Translations under genes and position numbers: made by a program
From: Alphaproteobacteria bacterium
GTDB taxonomy: Bacteria > Pseudomonadota > Alphaproteobacteria > UBA9655
Assembly: GCA_020049895.1 (NCBI GenBank)
Contig: JAGVLE010000024.1
Coordinates: 43,549 to 107,548, forward strand
Reading direction: 5' to 3'
DNA: 64,000 nucleotides
In this document: one piece after another, positions 9,394-19,848 of the stretch
Position numbering within the stretch: the stretch's first letter is position 1
How the letters are laid out: each line of letters opens with the position of its first letter
Notes under the pieces: generated by a model
Databases searched by the model: none
The model's input: only the letters and a program-made list of their open reading frames with translations
Told to the model about the DNA's origin: nothing

Positions 9394-9891
9394 TTACTCT
9401 GTTTCTTGTACCTGAACCCGTTGAGGGATTCCTTTCTTTTGAAGTTCTTTTACCTCTTCTGTAGGATTAATAGCGTCTCCTGCGGGGCGATTGACGCCTA
9501 CCATTTCAAGAATTGGAATCTTCTTTTTATTTTCTTCTATTTCAGCAATCTCATCGATTTCTTTTCTGATGGTTGCTTTGCTTTTATCGGTGCCTCCCAG
9601 TTTAAGGAGTTCCTTCTGTCCAGGCGTTTTGTGGCCCGAGCTTGTTCCAAAGACTTTCTTATGCTGTTGTTTCCTTGCGCTTACTTCTTTTGGACTAGGG
9701 ACACCTGGCTGAGGAAGGGGGAGCTTATTAAAATCTGGAGGCATATCAAGGGGTTGAGAATTTGGGAGAACAGAAAATTCATCGGGTGGGTCCCTCTCTA
9801 CTCCAAATGTAGATTTCATTGATTGGCACCCTTGTAACAAGAGGCACCCTGCTAAAAGGCTAATATTTATTAGATGAATGGGCTGAATCAT
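9394..9891 (-). CDS. bamF: DUF3035 lipoprotein (BamF-like)
   Basis: Lipobox LLLQGC; PPDEFSVLPNSQPLDMPPDFNKLPLPQPGVP typical of alphaproteobacterial DUF3035; directly downstream of lspA. Confidence 0.8.
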   Translation of the reverse strand: MIQPIHLINISLLAGCLLLQGCQSMKSTFGVERDPPDEFSVLPNSQPLDMPPDFNKLPLPQPGVPSPKEVSARKQQHKKVFGTSSGHKTPGQKELLKLGGTDKSKATIRKEIDEIAEIEENKKKIPILEMVGVNRPAGDAINPTEEVKELQKKGIPQRVQVQETE

Positions 9892-10393
9892 TTTTATTCC
9901 TCATATAACTTTCTAACAATAAAAGAACGGCTCCTACACTAATGGCGCTATCTGCCACATTAAAGGCAGGAAAATGATATCCAAAAATGTAAAGATGCAC
10001 ATAAATAAAATCAAGAACGGCGCCGAATCTCAGACGGTCAATGATATTTCCTATGGCTCCCCCAATGATTAAGCTGAGACAGACCAGTAAGAATTTATCT
10101 GTTGTGCGCCATAGCCAGGTTCCTAGGCTTATAGAAATCGTTAAAGCAAGGACCGTAAGAGCAATCACTCCTCCTAAAGAATGAGCTTTAAAAAGACCAA
10201 ATCCAACCCCTGGGTTCCATGTGAGAATAATATCGAGGAAAGGGAGTAAAGGAAGAACTGTCGGTGGATTCATAATATCATAAAGAATCCACGCTTTTGA
10301 AGCCTGATCGATGGCAATCACGAGGAAAGTAATCAAACAAGCCCAGAGAAGGCGGCAAAGGGGTTGAGAGAGGGCGTGTTCTTTATGAGCCAT
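9860..10393 (-). CDS. lspA: Lipoprotein signal peptidase (signal peptidase II)
   Basis: IDQASKAWI, NPGVGFGLF, GGAIGNIIDRL, FPAFNVADSAISVG motifs. Confidence 0.97.
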   Translation of the reverse strand: MAHKEHALSQPLCRLLWACLITFLVIAIDQASKAWILYDIMNPPTVLPLLPFLDIILTWNPGVGFGLFKAHSLGGVIALTVLALTISISLGTWLWRTTDKFLLVCLSLIIGGAIGNIIDRLRFGAVLDFIYVHLYIFGYHFPAFNVADSAISVGAVLLLLESYMRNKNDSAHSSNKY

Positions 10394-13175
10394 GGGATCC
10401 TACTACGTCTGCACAGCGATAACATAATCCTTTCACGCTCGGAAGAGTTTTCCAACAGCGAGCACACTTTTCTCCGGTGGCCAGAGAGACTGTTACGGCG
10501 ACCCCAGGGATATCTTCAAGGGTGAAAGCACCCGTCGGGGCGACTTCTTCTTTAAATTCTACTGCTGACGTAATTGAAAGCTCAGCAAGGTCCACGTCTT
10601 TAATAAAAGGCGTGAGAGAGGGATCAAGAAAGAGAGTAAGATGGGCTTGAAGGCTTGAGCCTATAAGTTTTGAGTTGCGTGCAACTTCAATAGCTCCCGT
10701 CATCACTTTCCGAATGTTGCGAAGGCCCTCTATTCGCTTTTCTACCTCAGGATCATTCCAAAGATAGGGAAGCCTTGGAAAAAGCTCAAGGTGAACGCTT
10801 TCTTTCTCGCTTGGATACCGGGTCAGCCAAGCTTCCTCTGCAGTAAAGCAGAGAACAGGTGCTAGCCATTTCGTGAGGCATTCAAAAACGACATCCATGA
10901 CGGTCCGGCTAGCCCGTCGCTTTGTGTCCATGGGGTCGTCACAATAAAGAGAATCTTTACGAATATCAAAATAAAAGGCAGAGAGATCAACGGCACAGAA
11001 AGTATGAAGTTCAGTGTAAAGCGCTTTAAAATCATAAGAAGTTGTAGTCTCGCGAACCTTTTGATCAAGTTCATACAAGCGATGGAGAACCCATTTTTCA
11101 AGGTCAGGCATAGACTCGTAGTTGAGCTTCTCTTCTTCAAAAAAACCTGAAAGAGCTCCGAGTAAGTATCTGAAAGTATTGCGATATCTGCGATAAATGT
11201 CTTGCTGGCGTTTTAAGATTTCAGGACCTACCTTAAGGTCTTCATAAATATCGCTTCCTACAACCCACAGACGGAGAATATCTGCCCCCATCGTACTGGT
11301 GACGGTTTGAGGGGAGACTGCATCTCCTCGGGACTTTGACATCTTGCGCCCATCCTCATCCACGATAAAACCATGGGTAATGACTTGCTTATAGGGGGCT
11401 TCATTATGGGTGCCACAGCTCACAAGAAGGGAGGATTGGAACCAACCACGGTGTTGGTCTGATCCTTCTACATAAAGATCTGCGGGCCATTTAAGGTTAG
11501 GACGGTTGCGGAGGACAAAGCTCTGCGTACAGCCCGCATCAAACCAAACGTCCAAGATATCTTGGACTTGCTCATACTCATCAGGAGCATAATCAGGGCC
11601 TAAAAAGCGAACAGGATCGGCTGTATACCATACGTTGGATCCCTCCTCTTTCACGGCCTGAACAATTCGCTCCATGACTTTATGATCCCTTAGGACGTCA
11701 CCTGTCTTTTTGTTGACAAACAAAGTCATGGGAGTTCCCCATTCGCGCTGGCGAGAAAGGCACCAGTCGGGGCGATTTTCGATCATAGAACGGATTCTAT
11801 TGCGTGAATTTTTAGGGACCCAGGTGACTTTATCAATGGCTTCTAAAGCCTTTTGTCGTAGACCATTTACTTCAAGGCTAATGAACCATTGGGGGGTGGT
11901 GCGGTAAATCAATGGTTTTTTCGAGCGCCATGAATGAGGGTAGCTGTGAACAATTTTTCCTTGATAAAGGAGGGCGCCTCTTTCGTTAAGTTTTTGGGCA
12001 ATATCAGGGCCAACTTTGTACACATGCTTTCCCGCAAATAGAGGAACATGCTCGTAAAACAAGCCTCCCTCATCAACAGTTTCAGGCACGTCAAGGCCAA
12101 AGGCTTTTCCAACGGCAAAGTCTTCTACTCCATGACCTGGAGCTGTGTGGACAAGACCTGTGCCGGCCTCTAAGGTGACATGCTCTCCGGGGAGGAGGGG
12201 AACGTCAAAGTCGTAGCCTTCTCCATAAAAAGGATGGTGAGCAAGGGTTCCTTTGAGTTCAGCTCCGCTAAAAGTTGCAAGGACTGTACTTCCCGTAATG
12301 TTGAGAACAGATTCAACAGATTTTTGGAGGTCTTTTGCAAGGAGAAGAGTAGTGCCCACTTTGGCTTGGGACTCTTTTGCGGTTTCGTCAACGCGAACAA
12401 CCACATACTCTAAATCGGCTCCGTAGGCAATCGCGCGATTTCCAGGCAGGGTCCAGGGAGTCGTTGTCCAGATGAGTGCATTTGCGCCTTTAAGAATAGG
12501 GAGCGGGCTTGTGTGAATAGGAAACTGAACATAAATGGACAAAGATTCATGATCATAGTACTCGACCTCGGCCTCAGCTAAGGCTGTCTTTTCGACAACT
12601 GACCACATGACAGGTTTAATGCCGCGATAAAGACCCTTGTTCATCAGGAAAATGCCAAGTAAACGGATGATCTCAGCTTCTGCTGCAGGGGACATGGTGG
12701 TATAAGGGTTGTCCCACTCTGCAAGCATACCCAATCGTTTGAACTCTTCAATTTGAATGGCTATCCAGTGTTCCGCAAAGGCTTTACAGTCATTGCGGAA
12801 CTGGAGCCGAGGCACGTCCTCTTTTTTGACTCCTTTTTCTCGATATTTTTCTTCAATTTTGGCTTCAATGGGAAGGCCATGGCAATCCCAGCCAGGCACA
12901 AACGGGGTTAATTTCCCAAGTTTAAATTGAGATTTATTAATAATATCCTTCAAAATATGGTTCAAGGCATGACCAAGATGGATTTGACCATTGGCATAAG
13001 GGGGACCATCGTGAACAATGAAAAGATCACGGCCTTCTGCTGCCTTTTGGGTAAGACCATATAAATCAATGTCTTTCCAGCGCTGAAGAATTTCTGGCTC
13101 TTTTTGAGCCAGGTCACCCTTCATGGGGAAGTCAGTTTGAGGAAGGAAAATCGTTGCTTTGTAATCTTTCGTCAT
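10383..13175 (-). CDS. ileS: Isoleucyl-tRNA synthetase
   Basis: HDGPPYANGQIHLGHALN (HIGH) and KMSKSRGD (KMSKS) motifs; C-terminal Zn-binding CARCW/CYRC. Confidence 0.98.
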   Translation of the reverse strand: MTKDYKATIFLPQTDFPMKGDLAQKEPEILQRWKDIDLYGLTQKAAEGRDLFIVHDGPPYANGQIHLGHALNHILKDIINKSQFKLGKLTPFVPGWDCHGLPIEAKIEEKYREKGVKKEDVPRLQFRNDCKAFAEHWIAIQIEEFKRLGMLAEWDNPYTTMSPAAEAEIIRLLGIFLMNKGLYRGIKPVMWSVVEKTALAEAEVEYYDHESLSIYVQFPIHTSPLPILKGANALIWTTTPWTLPGNRAIAYGADLEYVVVRVDETAKESQAKVGTTLLLAKDLQKSVESVLNITGSTVLATFSGAELKGTLAHHPFYGEGYDFDVPLLPGEHVTLEAGTGLVHTAPGHGVEDFAVGKAFGLDVPETVDEGGLFYEHVPLFAGKHVYKVGPDIAQKLNERGALLYQGKIVHSYPHSWRSKKPLIYRTTPQWFISLEVNGLRQKALEAIDKVTWVPKNSRNRIRSMIENRPDWCLSRQREWGTPMTLFVNKKTGDVLRDHKVMERIVQAVKEEGSNVWYTADPVRFLGPDYAPDEYEQVQDILDVWFDAGCTQSFVLRNRPNLKWPADLYVEGSDQHRGWFQSSLLVSCGTHNEAPYKQVITHGFIVDEDGRKMSKSRGDAVSPQTVTSTMGADILRLWVVGSDIYEDLKVGPEILKRQQDIYRRYRNTFRYLLGALSGFFEEEKLNYESMPDLEKWVLHRLYELDQKVRETTTSYDFKALYTELHTFCAVDLSAFYFDIRKDSLYCDDPMDTKRRASRTVMDVVFECLTKWLAPVLCFTAEEAWLTRYPSEKESVHLELFPRLPYLWNDPEVEKRIEGLRNIRKVMTGAIEVARNSKLIGSSLQAHLTLFLDPSLTPFIKDVDLAELSITSAVEFKEEVAPTGAFTLEDIPGVAVTVSLATGEKCARCWKTLPSVKGLCYRCADVVGSHGS

Positions 13176-13249
13176 GACACATCATCTATTAAGTGCTGCA
13201 GTGTGCCATGAGCTAGAGGTAACGTCAAATGGACATCTGATTTTAGAGA

Positions 13250-13564
13250 TTAAAATCTATGTTCTTTCCCGAGATGCATGTGTGAAAATAGTCTTACGCT
13301 GGAGGTATCAACATGTTTTTCTGATTCTCGCAAGCTATATTGCTGTTGAAGATTAAGCCAGCTCTCGGGGGTTGTATTAAAAGCTTTAGCAAGCTTTAAG
13401 GCCATTTCGGGGCTTATTCCAGAATGACCATTGACAAGCATAGAGAGAGTTTTTCTTGTAACTTGAAGTCCTTTTGCAGTTTCAGAAATTGTTAATTGTA
13501 AAGGATCTAAATAAAGTTCCTTGAGTATTTCTCCGGGATGAGGTGGGGAATACATTATAGACAT
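13250..13564 (-). CDS. higA: HigA-type antitoxin (XRE family)
   Basis: PPHPGEILKELYLDPLQLTISETAKGLQVTRKTLSMLVNGHSGISPEMALKLAKAFNTTPESWLNLQ. Confidence 0.92.
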   Translation of the reverse strand: MSIMYSPPHPGEILKELYLDPLQLTISETAKGLQVTRKTLSMLVNGHSGISPEMALKLAKAFNTTPESWLNLQQQYSLRESEKHVDTSSVRLFSHMHLGKEHRF

Positions 13565-13585
13565 CTTGTTTTTCCTTTTCTTTTC

Positions 13586-13864
13586 TTAATGGTAATCCAT
13601 GTAATCTACATCATAGGCATGACCTTTTTCGAAGCGAAAAATAAGTCTCCAATTGCCGCTTATACTTACAGACCACAGGCTCTTTTTATCTCCTTTGAGG
13701 GAATGAAGCCCCGATCCTGGGAAGTCCATATCCCTTATCTCTTCTGCAGCATGTAGTTGTGCCAACACAAGGCGTAGGCGCTTTAAGTGACTTTGGTTAA
13801 GCTTTGAGGAATCTCCGGTTCCAAAATATACCCTCAATCCCTTATGTTTAAAGGAGATAATCAT
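13586..13864 (-). CDS. higB: HigB-type (RelE superfamily) toxin
   Basis: 92 aa; FPGSGLHSLKGDKKSLWSVSISGNWRLIFRFEKGHAYDVDYMDYH; immediately upstream of higA. Confidence 0.92.
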   Translation of the reverse strand: MIISFKHKGLRVYFGTGDSSKLNQSHLKRLRLVLAQLHAAEEIRDMDFPGSGLHSLKGDKKSLWSVSISGNWRLIFRFEKGHAYDVDYMDYH

Positions 13865-13889
13865 TAAAGATACCTATCTTAATATTCTG

Positions 13890-13918
13890 ATTGTACCCTG
13901 ATACGTATCGGGTGTCAA
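13890..13918 (-). promoter_or_regulatory. Predicted higBA promoter/operator
   Basis: Minus strand TTGACA-(17 nt CCCGATACGTATCAGGG)-TACAAT; the spacer is a near-palindrome (ACCC t GATAC|GTATC GGGT on + at 13895-13913) 26 bp upstream of the higB ATG. Confidence 0.7.
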
Positions 13919-13983
13919 TACTGTTGTAGCCCGTAAAGAGGGGAGGACTCTAACATCCTATTCTTAATAGAAATTATTAAAAC

Positions 13984-15786
13984 CTATTTTCCTGGCTGGG
14001 TTGACCACAAGGTATGAATACTTGGCAGGCCAATGGCAGGGTTAAAAGGAGGGTGGCCGATTGTATTCCAATAGGCTACATAATCCTTTGTCCGATGACC
14101 TAACGGGATGATGTAGTGCCCCCAGAGGAGAACACGATCCAACGCGCGAGTTGCCGCTTCCAGGTCTTCCCGGGTTTTTGCAGTGGCTACAGCTTGACAG
14201 AGGGCGTCCACTACGGGGTCCTTTATTCCTGGGTAATTGCGAGTTCCGGGCTCATCTGCAGCCTTTGAGCTCCAGTAAAAGGCTTGCTCATTACCAGGAG
14301 AAAGGGAATGGCCCCACATATGCATAATCATATCAAAATTCATATTAATGCGGTGGTTTTCATATTGGGCTGCTTCAAGAGTTCTTGCTGTTGCTTGAAC
14401 GCCGAGGTCCTTAAGGTTTCGCACAAGAGCTAAAGCCGTTTTCTCATTCTCAGGAACGTTTAAGATGATTTCAAACACAAATGGTTCGCCCGTCTTTTCA
14501 TTAATTAACTTACCATTTTTGTAAATCCACCCTGCTTCTTTCAAAAGCTTACGTGCCATCCGGAGATTTTCGCGATTTCCTTGTGTAAAGCTAGGAACGG
14601 CATAGGATTCTTCAAAAACCTCGCGGGGCAACTGGGCTCGGAAGGGTTCCAAAAGAGCGAGCTCTTTGCCTGTGGGCAGATCTTTAGATCCTAGAGACGT
14701 GTTGTCAAAGAAGCTTTGTGTGCGTGTAAGCTGGCCATAAAAGAGGTTCTTATTCAGCCAATCATAGTCAAAGGCGTAAAGGAAGGCACGACGCACTTTA
14801 GGATCTTTAAAAATCTTCTGGCGGGTATTAAAGACAAACGCTTGCATTCCCACTTGATGAGTGTGAGGAACCGCATGACATTTTACAGATCCTTTTTGTT
14901 GAGCAGGAAATGTGTATTGGTTGGCCCATTTTCCCATATCTGATTCTTCTCGGATATGGACATCCCCTGCTTTGAAGGCTTCAAAGGCAACGGCTGCATT
15001 CTTGTAGAAATAAAAATGGATAGTATCAAAGTTAAAATACCCACGACTGACAGGCAAATCAGCTGCCCAATAGGTAGGGTTGCGCTTATAAGAAAGGTAG
15101 CGTCCAGGCTCTACCTTATCGATGAGGTAAGGTCCGCTTCCAAGCAAGGGAAGCATGCCTGTATTTTCAAAATTTTTGCCCTTTAGGTCATGTTCGGCAA
15201 CAAGCCCCATGATGCCGATAATGGTGGGCATTTCTGTGTCATACTCGCCATCTATTTTTTTAAAGGTGAATTTGATCTTGTGAGGGCTAAGAACGTCTAT
15301 TTTTTCTACCTTTTTGTAATACATCTTTGCTGCAGGTGTCCCGTGCTCAAGAAGCGTATGGTAGGAAAAGGCAACATCTTTAGACGTTATGGGTGTTCCG
15401 TCATGCCATTTTGCTTTTGGGTTAATGTTAAAGATAACCCAAGAAGCATTAGGCGCTACTTCGAGGCTTTTGGCCACAAGCCCATACACACTACAGGGCT
15501 CGTCAGGGGATCGCTTGAGGAGGGTTTCAAAATAAATATCACGCATGCCAGGAGAACAAGTTCCCTTTAAAATAAAGGGATTGAGCGTATCAAACGTGCC
15601 CACAATAGCATGCTTCAGGTCTCCCCCTTTGGGAGCCTTCGGGTTTATGGAATCAAAGTGAGAAAATTCCACAGGATATTTGAGATCCCCATGCTTGGCA
15701 TAGCCGTGCTGTTCTTTTGCTTGAAGAGAAGATGTAAAACACCAGACAGCTGCACACGCAGCTAGCAACCACTGATTTCTTCTCAT
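13984..15786 (-). CDS. Peptide ABC transporter extracellular solute-binding protein (YejA-like)
   Basis: Signal peptide, HGYAKHGDLKYP..FDSINPKAPKGGDLKHAIVGTFDTLNPFILKG typical of SBP family 5. Confidence 0.9.
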   Translation of the reverse strand: MRRNQWLLAACAAVWCFTSSLQAKEQHGYAKHGDLKYPVEFSHFDSINPKAPKGGDLKHAIVGTFDTLNPFILKGTCSPGMRDIYFETLLKRSPDEPCSVYGLVAKSLEVAPNASWVIFNINPKAKWHDGTPITSKDVAFSYHTLLEHGTPAAKMYYKKVEKIDVLSPHKIKFTFKKIDGEYDTEMPTIIGIMGLVAEHDLKGKNFENTGMLPLLGSGPYLIDKVEPGRYLSYKRNPTYWAADLPVSRGYFNFDTIHFYFYKNAAVAFEAFKAGDVHIREESDMGKWANQYTFPAQQKGSVKCHAVPHTHQVGMQAFVFNTRQKIFKDPKVRRAFLYAFDYDWLNKNLFYGQLTRTQSFFDNTSLGSKDLPTGKELALLEPFRAQLPREVFEESYAVPSFTQGNRENLRMARKLLKEAGWIYKNGKLINEKTGEPFVFEIILNVPENEKTALALVRNLKDLGVQATARTLEAAQYENHRINMNFDMIMHMWGHSLSPGNEQAFYWSSKAADEPGTRNYPGIKDPVVDALCQAVATAKTREDLEAATRALDRVLLWGHYIIPLGHRTKDYVAYWNTIGHPPFNPAIGLPSIHTLWSTQPGK

Positions 15787-15807
15787 CTTTACTCCTTTGT
15801 CTCTACC

Positions 15808-17886
15808 CTACTTTACGAGCATCGCAAGCAAGAGAAGAGCCACGATGTTGATGATTTTAATCATCGGGTTAATGGCAGGACCTGCGGTATCTTTGTAAGG
15901 ATCACCAACAGTATCACCTGTTACAGCAGCCTTGTGAGCTTCTGAGCCTTTTCCACCATGGAATCCATCTTCAATGTATTTCTTAGCATTGTCCCAAGCA
16001 CCTCCACCTGACGTCATGGAAATGGCGACAAAGAGGCCTGTAATGATGGTTCCGAGCAACATAGCACCCAGAGTTGTAAATGCTTCAGCTTGGCCACTTG
16101 TCCACAAGATAACGAAATAAAGGACAGGGGGAGCCAAAACAGGCAAGAGAGAAGGAAGAATCATCTCTCGAATAGCGGCTTTGGTAAGGATGTCCACAGC
16201 TTTGCTATACTCAGGCTTTGCCGTTCCTTCCATAATGCCTTTTATTTCCTTGAACTGACGGCGGACTTCAACGACTACCTCAGCGCCGGCGCGACCCACT
16301 GCCATCATTCCCAAAGCTGCAAAAAGATACGGGAGGAGCCCTCCAATAAAGAGTCCTACAACCACATACGGATTTTGGAGTTTAAATTGGATATCAAGAT
16401 CCGGGAAAAAGGTATGCAAATCTTCTGTATAGGCTGCAAAAAGCACCAGGGCAGCAAGACCTGCGGACCCAATGGCGTATCCCTTTGTCACAGCTTTTGT
16501 TGTGTTTCCAACAGCATCCAAAGCATCCGTAACCTTTCTGACAGAAGCGGGAAGATTCGCCATTTCCGCGATTCCTCCTGCGTTATCTGTGACAGGGCCA
16601 TAAGCGTCAAGAGCTACAATCATACCTGCCAAGGCTAACATGGTGGTTGCAGCGATTCCAATGCCGAACAAACCTGCATTCATAAAGGACACAAGGATTC
16701 CTCCGCAAATGACAAGAACAGGAAGCGCTGTTGCTTCCATAGAGACAGCTAACCCTTGAATAATGTTGGTAGCGTGTCCAGTAAGGGAAGCTTTGGCGAC
16801 GCTCCGAACAGGGCGATAGCTGGTTGACGTATAGTATTCTGTAATCCAGACAAGGAGCCCCGTCACAACAAGACCTGTCAGGGCGCTGTAAAGAAGGTTG
16901 AGTCCTGTAAAGATTTTGCCTTCAACCATGAGAGGTTGATCCAACCCCACAAGATGAATTGTCACCCAGACGATAAGTCCAGCAGAGACTAAGGATGTTG
17001 CAATCAATCCTTTGTAAAGAGCAGCCATGATATTCTGGCTTTTTCCCAAACGGACGAAATAAGTTCCAATAACAGAGCCAACGATGCAAACACCCCCAAT
17101 GGCGAGCGGATACATCATAAGGTGTTCTTGGGTTTCTCCCACAAAGAACAAAGCTGCCAATTGCATGGTAGCAACAATAGTGACCACATAAGTTTCGAAG
17201 AGGTCAGCGGCCATACCAGCGCAGTCTCCTACGTTATCTCCCACGTTGTCTGCAATAACAGCGGCGTTGCGGGGATCATCTTCAGGAATACCAGCCTCAA
17301 TTTTGCCAACCAAATCAGCGCCTACATCAGCACCCTTGGTAAAGATACCGCCACCAAGACGAGCAAAAATTGAAATAAGGGAGGCTCCAAAACTTAAACA
17401 AAGTAAGGCTTCCATGATATGACGGATGGGTTCTCCTGCGTTGCGGAGATAGATATAGTATAACGTAACGCCTAAAAGGCCTAACCCGACCACAAGCATT
17501 CCTGTGACAGCGCCAGCTTTAAAGGCAATATTCAAAGCAGGAATAAGGCCTTTACGAGCTGCTTCTGTTGTTCGCACGTTAGCTCGTACGGATACGTTCA
17601 TCCCAATATACCCTGCGATTCCAGAAAGAAAAGCGCCGGCCACAAACCCAATGAGAGCATGCGTTCCTAAAACCCAGCCGAGGAAAGCTGCGACCACAAT
17701 ACCGACGAGTCCAATGGCTGTATATTGACGATTAAGATAAGCGTTAGCCCCTTCTTGAATAGCCGCTGCAATTTCTTGCATTTTTGGGGTGCCTGTCCCC
17801 GCAGCAAACACACTGCGTGCAGCGAAAGCTCCATAAAAGAGGGCTATAAAAGCGCTGCCAATGAGTAACGTATCAAAAGTTGTCAT
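15808..17886 (-). CDS. hppA: K+-insensitive pyrophosphate-energized proton pump
   Basis: [63 protein letters not shown] carries the Lys diagnostic of K+-independent enzymes. Confidence 0.97.
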   Translation of the reverse strand: MTTFDTLLIGSAFIALFYGAFAARSVFAAGTGTPKMQEIAAAIQEGANAYLNRQYTAIGLVGIVVAAFLGWVLGTHALIGFVAGAFLSGIAGYIGMNVSVRANVRTTEAARKGLIPALNIAFKAGAVTGMLVVGLGLLGVTLYYIYLRNAGEPIRHIMEALLCLSFGASLISIFARLGGGIFTKGADVGADLVGKIEAGIPEDDPRNAAVIADNVGDNVGDCAGMAADLFETYVVTIVATMQLAALFFVGETQEHLMMYPLAIGGVCIVGSVIGTYFVRLGKSQNIMAALYKGLIATSLVSAGLIVWVTIHLVGLDQPLMVEGKIFTGLNLLYSALTGLVVTGLLVWITEYYTSTSYRPVRSVAKASLTGHATNIIQGLAVSMEATALPVLVICGGILVSFMNAGLFGIGIAATTMLALAGMIVALDAYGPVTDNAGGIAEMANLPASVRKVTDALDAVGNTTKAVTKGYAIGSAGLAALVLFAAYTEDLHTFFPDLDIQFKLQNPYVVVGLFIGGLLPYLFAALGMMAVGRAGAEVVVEVRRQFKEIKGIMEGTAKPEYSKAVDILTKAAIREMILPSLLPVLAPPVLYFVILWTSGQAEAFTTLGAMLLGTIITGLFVAISMTSGGGAWDNAKKYIEDGFHGGKGSEAHKAAVTGDTVGDPYKDTAGPAINPMIKIINIVALLLLAMLVK

Positions 17887-17935
17887 GGGTTTTTCCTTCT
17901 GTTAAATTTTCTAAAACACGATGCCAGAAACTTGC

Positions 17936-18511
17936 CTAATGGGCAATGGGTTTTGTAAAGGAATCATTCAGTAAGTATTTTTTTACAGTCTGGTAAGCTG
18001 TGTTGATTGCTTTTAAGCGTTCTTCTGCGAGCTTATCACCTGCATGCAAATCAGGATGATGGCATTTAACAAGTTTTTTGTATTGGTTCTTCAGGGTTTC
18101 TTGTGTCAAAGGGAAGCTAAGATCAAGGGTAGATAAGGCTTTTTGAATTTCAGGAGGAAGAGACGGATGGGGCTGCGCGCCTTTCATAAAGGTGTCAAGT
18201 CCATCACACCACTGAGTTTTCTCGAGAAGAGTCCGCCAAGATCCAAGAGGCCAAGAAGGCCTATTCCAGGTCACATCAGAAACTCGGCTGGATTCAATTT
18301 CCTCAGAATTCATTCCTCGGTAGAAATCCCAAGACTTATTATAATTCCTGACATGATCTAAGCAGAACCAGTAGTAATCTCTTAAATTATGAGGGGTTTT
18401 TGGGGCGCGGAACTCCCCTTTTCCCGCACAGCCCTCTTGTTCGCACGTCCGCTCAGCGGGAGAAGGCGTATCAAAGAAATCTAATTTAATATCAAGACGT
18501 GGTTTTCTCAT
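17936..18511 (-). CDS. DnaJ-domain protein
   Basis: C-terminal J-domain LKNQYKKLVKCHHPDLHAGDKLAEERLKAINTAYQ with HPD; N-terminal Cys-containing region common in alphaproteobacteria. Confidence 0.88.
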   Translation of the reverse strand: MRKPRLDIKLDFFDTPSPAERTCEQEGCAGKGEFRAPKTPHNLRDYYWFCLDHVRNYNKSWDFYRGMNSEEIESSRVSDVTWNRPSWPLGSWRTLLEKTQWCDGLDTFMKGAQPHPSLPPEIQKALSTLDLSFPLTQETLKNQYKKLVKCHHPDLHAGDKLAEERLKAINTAYQTVKKYLLNDSFTKPIAH

Positions 18512-18566
18512 AGTATACTATACGAGTGAATCCCTTAAAATATCAAGTAAATCCTTAAAAAACATC

Positions 18567-19787
18567 TTATTTACCCATCAAAGGTTTATTCTTTGCGGTT
18601 CGGTGACGCTCTCTGAGTTCGATATCAATATACTTGTCTGTGGTAGCGCTTGAGCTGTGCCCCGCATCATCTCGGACATGTTCTCGAGGACGGCGTTTGA
18701 CGTCGTCTGAAATGCCTGTGTGGCGAAGCCAGTGAACGGTGGCTTCTGCAAGGGATTCAGCCTCTTCCTCAAAACCTGTTTTCGTGAGCTCCGTAATACT
18801 GGCATCAAAACATTCTTGGACAATGCGTCGAATATAGGTTGTGCTTGTAATTGGCCCTCTTCCTTTAATTTTAGGAAACAAAGGAGAGTGATCTGCGGGG
18901 GAGGGGAGGGGAGCTAGCCCCAGATATGTGCGCCAACGCTTCAGTGTTTCCAGAGTTGTGTTGCTGACGGCGATTTGGCGTTCTTTATTTCCTTTTCCAA
19001 CAGTCGTAAACCACCAGTTTCCCTCACTATCCCGGTGGAAGTGATTCATCGTGGGAGTCCAGCGAAGACTGGCGGCTAGTTCGGAAATGCGCAAATACAT
19101 AGTATAAAAAATAGACATCATGAAAAAGGTGCGTTCATGAGATTCTGGCTCTTTTTCTGCCAGTTTTTGAGCCGTTTTAATGACATACTGCCACTGCAAG
19201 TCGGAAAGCCGTCGAATTTTAGGCCCTCCCTGCTGTTTGCGAATAAATTTGCTCTTTTGACGAATGAGGGCTACAGGGTTGGTAGGAACAAATTCTTCTT
19301 GGACTAAGTAATTAAAGAACGTACTTAAGATTGAAAAGATTTCTTTTGTACTTCCAAGAGAAAGCTCAAATTCCTTCATGTTAGGACGATTTCCTTTGCG
19401 GAAAGAAGCTTTAGAAACCGTCACAACAAACGGGCGCCATTCGGGATTAGGCATGCGAGATGTTTGGCCATTAATAAAACGAGGGGCCTTTTTTACCCCT
19501 ATCCAGTTTGCTGGCGGGTTTTGGCAAAAATGAATAAATGCCTCAATATCTTCACGTTTTAATTGAGAGAAGAGTCCCTTCTTCTTGTGAACACACCATT
19601 GAAGTAGTTTTTCAACTTCGCGTCGGTAGGAATTAAAGGTTCCTTCGCTTCCAACATAGCTTTTTAAAAAAGCAATACAGACATTAAAGTCTTTGGCTTG
19701 TGCGGGGGATAAGGTTTGGGGAGGGGAACAGGTTTTAATATAGTCGAGAGAATCAAAGAAGGGGAGAGGAGCCTTGGAGGAATCCAT
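18567..19787 (-). CDS. Tyrosine recombinase/phage-type integrase
   Basis: LRISELAASLRW, VGKGNKERQI, HWLRHTGISDDVKRRPREHVRDDAGHSSSATTDKYID (R-K-HxxR-H-Y catalytic set). Confidence 0.9.
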   Translation of the reverse strand: MDSSKAPLPFFDSLDYIKTCSPPQTLSPAQAKDFNVCIAFLKSYVGSEGTFNSYRREVEKLLQWCVHKKKGLFSQLKREDIEAFIHFCQNPPANWIGVKKAPRFINGQTSRMPNPEWRPFVVTVSKASFRKGNRPNMKEFELSLGSTKEIFSILSTFFNYLVQEEFVPTNPVALIRQKSKFIRKQQGGPKIRRLSDLQWQYVIKTAQKLAEKEPESHERTFFMMSIFYTMYLRISELAASLRWTPTMNHFHRDSEGNWWFTTVGKGNKERQIAVSNTTLETLKRWRTYLGLAPLPSPADHSPLFPKIKGRGPITSTTYIRRIVQECFDASITELTKTGFEEEAESLAEATVHWLRHTGISDDVKRRPREHVRDDAGHSSSATTDKYIDIELRERHRTAKNKPLMGK

Positions 19788-19808
19788 TGTGAAGCCCTAA
19801 GGTAAAGA

Positions 19809-19839
19809 TCTGAGGACCTCTCTATGAGAGGCCCTCAGA
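19809..19839. terminator. Strong inverted repeat between integrase and mucR (possible terminator or attenuator)
   Basis: TCTGAGG-A-CCTCTC-TAT-GAGAGG-C-CCTCAGA: 13 bp stem with one A/C mismatch; no clear T-tract. Confidence 0.5.
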
Positions 19840-19848
19840 CAAGAGCTG

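Noticed and set aside
15190-15570. 126-aa + strand ORF
   Set aside because: Antisense to the peptide-binding protein gene; composition typical of shadow ORFs.
16090-16638. 182-aa + strand ORF
   Set aside because: Lies entirely antisense inside hppA, whose motifs are unambiguous; no recognisable domain.
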